From contig CM058230.1 in NCBI GenBank assembly GCA_030180135.1, forward strand, positions 16,989,082 to 17,053,081: a stretch of DNA of 64,000 nucleotides, in the 5' to 3' direction. Position numbers and translations under genes: made by a program. Position 1 is the stretch's first letter. Each line of letters opens with the position of its first letter. The notes below the pieces were generated by a model. It searched no databases. It was not told where the DNA came from and saw only the letters and a list, made by a program, of their open reading frames with translations. Source of the stretch: Orychophragmus violaceus (taxonomy: Eukaryota; Streptophyta; Magnoliopsida; Brassicales; Brassicaceae). This document shows, piece after piece, positions 57,476 to 64,000 of the stretch.

Positions 57476-58417
57476 TCTATTCTATTAAAACAGGAAGATT
57501 TGCCATGGTACATAAATGTTGTTTCCGAAATTTGCCCTTGATTTTATTAGGATTTGTAATCTTCATTAAGGGTAAAACTGTAAAACAATTTATATTTGAT
57601 TTATTCATAATATCTTATAATATCTTTTGTTTTTCTTTTTCTATTCTAATCATATCTAACAAAAAAAATTTTCAAAAATTTAATAAAATAATAATTAATT
57701 TCGAAACTAATAATAAAATAAATATTATAAATTATTCTTAACTAAAATTTAACTTAAAAAATAAAATCAAGCATAATTAAGTTACTAAATCAATTGGTAC
57801 ATATAATTATATAATTTAATACATAATTATTTTATAAATTATATAATCATTAAAATTAATAAATTATTATTAAAATAAGAAAATAGAATATAATATTGAA
57901 ATAATAGTTTAAACTCAATAATAATATTGATAATCGATATATTTAACATAATCTATTATATTTTATTTATTTTATTACAATAAATGTAACCATGTATTGT
58001 TAATATTCTTTTCTATATCTACATATATATATATATATATTATAATTTAACTATAACTTTATATAAATTCGATATAGTAATATTATCTATATTATTAAAA
58101 CATGTGACCTTTTTTGAAACTACCCTTGGTCTTACGGGGGATATTACTTTTTGTGTCATTGGTTTTATCTTAATTATAAAAACACATCAAAATGAACTTA
58201 ATCGATCCAAAATGTTAAATGAACGGGTTATTATATATTAGTTACATTTTGATTTATAAAATAAACATAAAAATCTTTATATTTAGACCATTATTAAACG
58301 GGTCAAAAAATAGATGAACCAAATTTAATTATCTATACTATTAAAAACAAAATCTGTCTACTAGAATACGTGATAGAAAACATAACCCGCGCTTCATTAG
58401 CGCGGGTCAAAATCTAG
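57476..58417 (+). mobile_element. Non-autonomous Helitron, 942 bp
   Basis: It begins TCTATTCTATTAAAAC and ends CTAG, with a hairpin ACCCGCGCT/AGCGCGGGT (58385-58407) ten bases before the end. It sits between A57475 and T58418 with no target duplication. Copy 1 has the uninterrupted ATATACATTATGG at about 20332-20344, which proves the boundaries. No Rep/helicase ORF; the interior is AT-rich. Two further Helitron-like 5' starts (TCTATATTATTAAAAC at 58086, TCTATACTATTAAAAAC at 58332) lie inside. Confidence 0.9.
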
Positions 58418-58542
58418 TTATGGTTAAACCACACCATTCGAAATATAGAACCTATATAACATTTGGAGAACGACTAGGAGAACTTAGTAATTTAAAAAGA
58501 AAACTATAAAACCTGTGCAACAGTCACCACTTCAACGCCAGA

Positions 58543-58665
58543 ATGGCACCAAGAGTCCCCCCAAACACTTCAGTGTTACATACAAAAATCGACCAAACAT
58601 TTAAGTAAATAAATGTGGTTTTTGAATATTAACAATGAAGCGTTAAAGGGAACTCATGGGGACAT
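58543..58665 (-). ncRNA. MIR395: MIR395 precursor, b/c/f type (copy 2)
   Basis: The mature sequence on the minus strand at 58553-58573 is the same 21-mer as in copy 1. The star arm is unchanged; the loop differs at two bases (TTACATAC versus TTGTATAC). The hairpin should still fold. Its upstream TATA region is altered and a CACTA element lies nearby (see findings). Whether it is still transcribed is uncertain. Confidence 0.92.
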
Positions 58666-58720
58666 TTGACTCTCTTTTTCTAGCTCTGTCCCTAATAAAC
58701 AACACTAGATGCATGCCTTA

Positions 58721-58730
58721 CTTACATATC
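58721..58730 (-). promoter_or_regulatory. Altered TATA region of minus-strand MIR395, copy 2
   Basis: Minus strand GATATGTAAG where copy 1 has GATATATAAG: one substitution breaks the TATATA core. Confidence 0.5.
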
Positions 58731-59120
58731 TGTGCAAAGGGTCTCCAATTCTTTCTTTTCCAATAAGAATTTAGATAATGGGACCAATAATCATATATTC
58801 GAATCATACAATTACACTAGTAAAAAAATACCGTATAGCCACGTTTTTGTCACGATAAATCGTGGCTATTTTTTAATTAGTCACGAATTAGTCACGATTT
58901 GTCACGTGACAAAAAAACGTGGCTAAATCGTGTCTAAAACGTGGTATTTAGTCACGTTTTGGTCACGATATAAACCGTGACTAAGTATAGCCACGTTTTT
59001 TCACGAACCAAACGTGGCTAATCTATCCACGTAACATATCGTGGCTAAATTGTGACTAATTATTCACAATTTAGCCACGTTTATTTCGTGGTCATGGTCT
59101 GTCCAATCTAAAATTTTCAA

Positions 59121-59793
59121 ACCTTACCCTCCAAACCCTAAACCCTAAACCATTATCATACTATAAACCATACTATTAATCATAAACTATTAAATCAAAA
59201 TATAAATATTAATTATAAAAAGAATTATTATTTATAAATCTAAACTTTCGAACATTAATTTAAAACTTTACCCTCCAAGTTCGATACCCTAAACCATAAT
59301 CATACTATAAACCTTAATTTTAAAAATAAATTATTAAATCAAAATATTAACATTAATTATAAAAAGAATTATTATTTCTAAATATAAAATTTCCAAACCT
59401 TACCCTCGAAACCCTAAACCCTAAACCCTAAACCATTATCATACTATAAACCATATTCTTAATCATAAACTATTAAATCAAAATATAAACATAAATTATA
59501 AAAAAAAAAATTATTTCTAAATCTAAAATTTTCAAACCTAACCCTCCAAACCCTAAACCATTATCATACTATAAATCATACTCTTAATCATAAACTATTA
59601 AATCAAAATATAAACATTAATTATAAAATGAATTATTATTTTTAAATCTAAAATTTCCAAACCATATCCTCCAAACCCTAAACTCTAAACCATTACCATA
59701 CTATAAATCATACTCTTAATCATAAACTATTAAATCAAAATATAAACATTAATTATAAAATGAATTATTATTTCCAAATCTAAAATTTCAAAC
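59121..59793. repeat. Tandem repeat of 125-148-bp units with telomere-like stretches
   Basis: Five diverged units, each with TACCCTCCAAACCCTAAACC then CATACTATAAA and ATTAAATCAAAATATAAA. One unit carries three CCCTAAA repeats. No coding capacity. Confidence 0.75.
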
Positions 59794-60454
59794 CTTAATT
59801 TAAACTTTTACCCTCCAAACCCTATACCCTAACAAATTTTCAATTACTATCACATATTCAGACCTAAGATTCAACACTTATACTAATTATTTTTTCAAAT
59901 CTTTCATTTTCAAACATTCTTATAACCTTAAACACAACCCTTAAAAGCATATACCCTAAAAAATAATCATACTCTAAACATTAATTTCAATCATAAACTA
60001 TAAAATCAATAACCCTAAAACCCTAAACAAACCCCTAAACTTTAAACCACAAACACTTTTTTCATCTATCACAATTATAAATTTAAGATTTTTAAAATAT
60101 TAATTTTAACAATTTGTATTATAAATTTAAGATTTTGTTTTGAAAATCTACTCATTTATAATACTAATCCAACTTAATCATTTTTATTTATTATATATTC
60201 TTATTTTATAATTATTTTTATATCATTTATAAAATTTCAAATTTTTAAAATTTTAGTCTATTATAATTTGAATTTAAATTTTTTATTTTAACAATTTTTA
60301 CTAGTTTTAATTCATTTTAGAGTATTATACATGAATTAAACCTAACTATTTTTTGATTGGCTGATATTTTAGCACATGGATCACATTATAAGCCGTCAGA
60401 TTTCATCTAATTGTCAATCTTAGCCGTCCATTGTCATTAACCCTAATTAAGTGA

Positions 60455-60940
60455 ATGTCTCATCTTCTTCACCCACGAGCCACACACTTCTTTCTTCAGA
60501 TTCATTTGCTTCTTTCACTTTATTTTTGTATCAAATCAAGCTTCCTCTCGTCACTGGAGCTTCAACGAGAGAGACCAAGGCGAGCAGAGGAAGATGAATC
60601 ACCCGGTCACGCCTCTCGTCCTCGGCGAAGGAGTAGCCGCGGTTTCGGTTGGTGGTGGTGTTAGTGGACACTATAGATCTGTGACGGCGGTTTATCGGGT
60701 GGAGGGACGAAGGTGTGACGGTGGTTGATGCGGTGGATTCGTGATGCGGTGGAGGAAGACGAATCGCCGGAAAAGCTTGTCGTCGCCGGAGAGGACGCGG
60801 CTTCTGGTTAAGATTCTCGTCGCCGGAGATGAAGACGTGGTGCGGCGAGCGGAGCCAATGTCTGACGAAGGCTATAGAGAGAAGATAGAAGACGACGGGG
60901 AGAGAGAAGCTTTTCTGATTTTTTTTTGGCTTTTTTAGAT
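60455..60940 (+). other. GC-rich gene-like fragment inside the CACTA, function unknown
   Basis: Within AT-rich surroundings this stretch is rich in CGCCGG, CGTCGCCGGAGA and GTGGTG motifs and preceded by a 5'-UTR-like sequence. ORFs are short (65-69 codons) and in different frames. It may be a captured host exon or an eroded element gene. I do not recognise a protein. Confidence 0.35.
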
Positions 60941-61336
60941 TAATTATTTAATGTAATTTTACCAATTAAATTAATTTTACCCAATTAGATTTATCCTTTT
61001 ATTTTATTATAAATATTATTATAAATAAAACGATTTCTTTATGTTTGTTTTTTTAAATTATTGTTATATCAAATTATTTTTTGTATTTAAAAAAAAAACG
61101 TGACAAAAACATATAAGTCACGAAATATAACGTGATAGAACGTGGCTAAGTTTGTCACGAAATATTCGTGACAAAAACGTGGTTTTTAGTCACGATTTGG
61201 ACACGGAAAAAATAGTCACGATTGTATAGCCACGTTTTTTCGTGATTATTCGTGATTAAAATCATTTATAGCCACGAAATATTAGTCATAGTCACGAAAT
61301 AAAACGTGGCTATATGTAATTTTGTTACTAGTGTTA

Positions 61337-61950
61337 AAGAACGTGTTAAATTTTGATTATGTGAAAAATGAATCGAGTCGAAATGTTGGGCCTCGTTAGA
61401 TAATATTTGACCGAATAATTTTATTTTGTCCTTCACTGGCTTGAAACATTTTGAAACGACACAAGTATTTTTTGCATGGATTCTTCTACTGATATGAATT
61501 TTCTCCTTCTTTGATTTATTGCCACCGTTTCTCAGATTAATGCTACTAACAAATATTCTCCATTTAATTTCCCATACAAAATGCGGCTAAACAATGTAGT
61601 GAGGACAAGCAAGACCGGTATCGAAACTATAAGCATATAATGTCTAAAACAGAATCTCTACGTCTATGCATCCTTTATATCTTGTGAAAAGCCGTAAGGA
61701 CCTTTCTTAAAAAATGCTGATTCGATTTACTCTTTCCTTTAACCCTAATTTGCGTCTACATTCAAAATGATTTTCTTGGCCATCATTACTATCTGTCTCT
61801 TTATATCTCTTCCCTCTTAGCCTTTGACTATATATAGAAATGTATCTACTTCCATCTTCTAAACCTTATATCAGTCTCTTGTACTCATATTGCTACCCAT
61901 ATCTACATGCAAGCAAATGTTTATATACAAAACAAGAATAAATATTTTTG
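61337..61950. promoter_or_regulatory. Promoter-side half of the divergent MIR395 region, copy 2
   Basis: It continues the homology to 20716-21324 of copy 1 after the CACTA. TATATATA at 61829-61836 and ATGTATCT just after it are kept for the plus-strand MIR395. Confidence 0.5.
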
Positions 61951-62053
61951 GTTGGATGTCTCCTAGAGTTCCTCTGAACACTTCATTGGGGATACAATTT
62001 TTTTTTTAATGATGATTACCCACTGAAGTGTTTGGGGGAACTCCCGGACCCAA
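61951..62053 (+). ncRNA. MIR395: MIR395 precursor, a/d/e type (copy 2)
   Basis: Mature at 62023-62043 and star at 61966-61986 are identical to copy 1, and the stem and loop are the same. The TATA box (61829-61836) is also kept, so this copy looks functional. Flanking bases differ slightly from copy 1 downstream (for example CAATTCAACGG versus CAACTCAATGG). Confidence 0.94.
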
Positions 62054-62412
62054 TTCAACGGATTTCGGCCTGTCAAGTTGAGTTTTCGATTGGTACCAAT
62101 AGATTTCAAACCAACTCACCCACAAACAACCAGGTTAACACATAATCAAGCAAAAATTTACAAATGTCATAGGGTCAGCTGACCCCCTCCTTTCATATTG
62201 GCTCCGCCACTGGGTCGATGCATGCATACATCATATATATAACCTTTTTAAAGTCGAATATGAGCTGTTTTATTCTTGTGTAGAATTTAATATGCTGTTG
62301 AATCTTTGCTGAACTAAATAATACCAAGTCGAAAATGTAAATCACATCTTCCAAGCGGCATTGAACTAGGAACATTGGAAACTCCCAATGCGACTAATTT
62401 CTTAAGACGACG
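62054..62412. other. Downstream flank of MIR395 copy 2 to duplication breakpoint
   Basis: It matches 21428-21766 and then 22069-22081 (TTAAGACGACGTT), with the part between deleted. At 62413 the sequence changes to CACTA DNA. Confidence 0.65.
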
Positions 62413-62463
62413 TTCAGAGAGTTCATTCATTAGTAAAAGATAGTGAATGTGGAGTGGGATTAG

Positions 62464-64000
62464 CTAGCTTGATTGGAGATTGTTGTTGTTGGCTGCTGGA
62501 GTGACATTGTTGTTGGCTGAGGAGACAATGTTGTTGTTATGATGAGAAGACTCTGATCGTCGGCTAGGAGCTGAAGCTGCAATCTCACGACGGACAATGG
62601 GTTGATAGGTCACTGGATCCACGCCGTTCAACGTTATCAGAGCCGCCACTCCTGCTTTCAACCCAGCAATGTCATCCTGCATACTCGGAAGAGCCGCCAT
62701 TCCTTCTTTCATCAAGCTTATATCCCCCTGCATAGTACTCATAAGCGACTGTGATTCAACATGCCTAAGGAGTGCAGCAGCATTCTCCTTTGGAGATACT
62801 TGAAGATATTGGATTGACCTGAGCCCATATACACGCTCCTTCTTGTTTTTTGCGGTTTGCAAAATAAATAACAAACAGTGTACATAAAGTGACTAACCAA
62901 ACAATAACCAAACAAAATCAGAAGCCATTAAAAAAAACTCAGACTTAACAGACTCTGACTTAGCAGAGTCAGACTTAGCAGACAGATTATATACTCAGAA
63001 CCAATTAACAAACTCATACTTAGTAGACACATACTCAGACTTAGCAAATTCAGACTTAGCACACATACTATATACTCAGAACCAATTAACAAACTCAGAC
63101 TTAGCAGACACATATATATACACTCGGACTTAGCAGCAATCAAGCATTAATATCAACATTTGTATAAAACATTAAAAAACTCAACACATTAAACACAACT
63201 TACTTCAATATAGGCAGCAGTGATGTCTTGGCTAGATGGAGTAGAACATGATCCTTCTTCACTTAAGGATGATTGATGTGATCGAGAGAGAGCCAACTCC
63301 TTAGCTTTCCTCACAAGAGCCTCAGCTTGTTTGTCAATTACAGTTCCGTCCTTCTTTGTATGAGTCTTGAGCACCACCGCGGTTAGAGGTGGATCTTCTC
63401 CACCAGCCTCCACCCTCTATTCAGAAAACATATTAGTATCAAAATATAAAAAGTTTTTATTTACATTTAGAAAGGAACTTACCATCTCATGCCTGATACG
63501 AATGTGCGGTTTTGCTCCAGAGGTGTGACGGTGAATGCCCAGCACATATGGATCCGAGGTAGCGTTCTCCGAATTAATCTTTCTCCTCTTTTGGTGGTGC
63601 TCCTCCTCCCAAGTCTCCTGCATTATACACCAGTCTCAAACACTGATAAAATCAGGTTTTTTGCCTGCTCGTTTCCTCTTCCTCACAATGTCTGCAACTG
63701 AGAGTCTAGTCACTGTTTCCCATTTCTGGTAAATCAAATCGTGATGCTTTTGATCCCAGTAGTACTTTTGCTACACATGAAAAAGAATACCATTAGTTAA
63801 TATGAGAACAAAGACGAGGACACAACAATAATGTGAAACATAGATAAAACTTACCACAAACGTAGTCCATCATTCTGTCTTCTTCTCGTCGGGCACCATA
63901 CTGTAATTCCATCAAGGTCCCCAAAAATTTGATTGATACGCTGCCACAATATCTTTCCTAATGCAGTCATCAATGCCAAACGTATAACAAAAAGAAAAGC
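62464..64000 (-). pseudogene. CACTA ORF2 (Transposase_24-like), partial, probably defective
   Basis: Minus-strand exons: a segment before 63875 with FWGP/WWN-like residues; 63772-63482 with QKWETVTRLS and PHIRIRHEM, which contains a TGA near 63645; 63419-63211 (LTAVVLKTHTKKDGT, the FLRTHT-like block); and a C-terminal exon 62850-62464 (RVYGLRSIQYLQ, then N-rich tracts). Splice-like GTAAG signals follow 63482 and 63211. It belongs with ORF2 of CACTA element D. The intron at 62880-63180 is filled with TTAGCAGAC repeats. The 5' end is outside the window. Confidence 0.6.
62920..63140. repeat. CTTAGCAGAC-type short repeats in the CACTA intron
   Basis: Irregular repeats of ACTCAGACTTAGCAGACACA and TATACTCAGAACCAATTAAC, also at 28605-28734, 44556-44610 and 18680-18750. 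Confidence 0.7.

Larger units (their letters stand above)
58815..61333. mobile_element. Non-autonomous CACTA element between the MIR395 genes of copy 2
   Basis: Ends CACTAGTAA... and ...TTACTAGTG with target duplication TTA (58812-58814, 61334-61336). Copy 1 has the empty site ACAATTAAAGAACG near 20708-20721. Subterminal arrays of AGCCACGTTTT and TCACGA occupy about 58835-59100 and 61090-61320. No transposase is present; the interior holds a tandem repeat and a GC-rich fragment. Confidence 0.92.
62413..64000 (-). mobile_element. CACTA element part, minus strand, running off the window
   Basis: It starts in CAGAGAGTTCATTCATTAG, as at 27511, without the terminus, and then carries ORF2-like exons. 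It lacks element B: TTAGCACACATACTATATAC (about 63056-63075) is the empty site, and it lacks the hAT-like insert at about 62701. It therefore serves as an outgroup for the copies at 27453 and 44544. Confidence 0.75.

Noticed and set aside
59121..60030. Interstitial telomere from chromosome fusion
   Set aside because: CCCTAAA runs are short and sit inside the unit of a tandem repeat bounded by CACTA ends.

Overview
The window is a repeat-dense, probably pericentromeric or heterochromatin-flanking piece of a plant nuclear genome, most likely Brassicaceae. The grounds are nested LTR retrotransposons of the Athila and Tat groups, CACTA elements, a Helitron with crucifer-type termini, a tRNA-derived SINE and four MIR395 hairpins. 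I recognise no ordinary protein-coding host gene. The only host genes I can support are the MIR395 microRNA loci, whose product targets ATP sulfurylase and a sulfate transporter in the sulfur-assimilation pathway.

Layout, left to right. 1-9303: a non-autonomous LTR element (A) with 3.67-kb LTRs, cut by the left edge, encoding a five-zinc-knuckle protein and no polymerase. It sits inside the gag of a minus-strand Athila-type element (B copy 1, 9304-18669), whose LTR is split by a complete plus-strand gag-protease-only Athila-like element (C, 10842-17349, TSD AAAGC). 18670-22081: single-copy-like DNA with a divergent MIR395 pair (minus 20464-20586, plus 21325-21427). 22435-24162: a Mutator-like element with a 9-bp TSD. 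24348-25805: a cluster of MITEs. 26600-28734: CACTA ends and fragments with a hAT-like insertion. 28735-44543: a complete Athila-type element (B copy 2, TSD CACAC) carrying a decayed 7.75-kb CACTA transposon (30520-38274). 44544-62412: a second copy of the MIR395 segment, invaded by a SINE (46089-46283), a structurally intact Tat-lineage retrotransposon (E, 46295-57406) with LTRs that look identical, a Helitron (57476-58417) and a non-autonomous CACTA (58815-61333) lying between the two MIR395 genes. 62413-64000: part of another CACTA element, minus strand, running off the right edge.

The two MIR395 segments, each with the same Athila LTR and the same CACAC flank, are duplicates. Each therefore supplies an approximate empty site for insertions in the other, so several boundaries are exact and the events can be ordered. 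Athila B inserted into a CACTA fragment, the segment was duplicated, and the copies then took separate insertions (A and C in copy 1; SINE, then E, plus Helitron and CACTA in copy 2).

The points most worth attention are: the duplicated MIR395 pair with one promoter altered by a TATA change and a nearby CACTA insertion; the young Tat element with an antisense four-exon gene and its own TATA box; and the multi-zinc-knuckle protein of element A. All identity statements are by-eye comparisons; family names come from recognised motifs, not from database searches.
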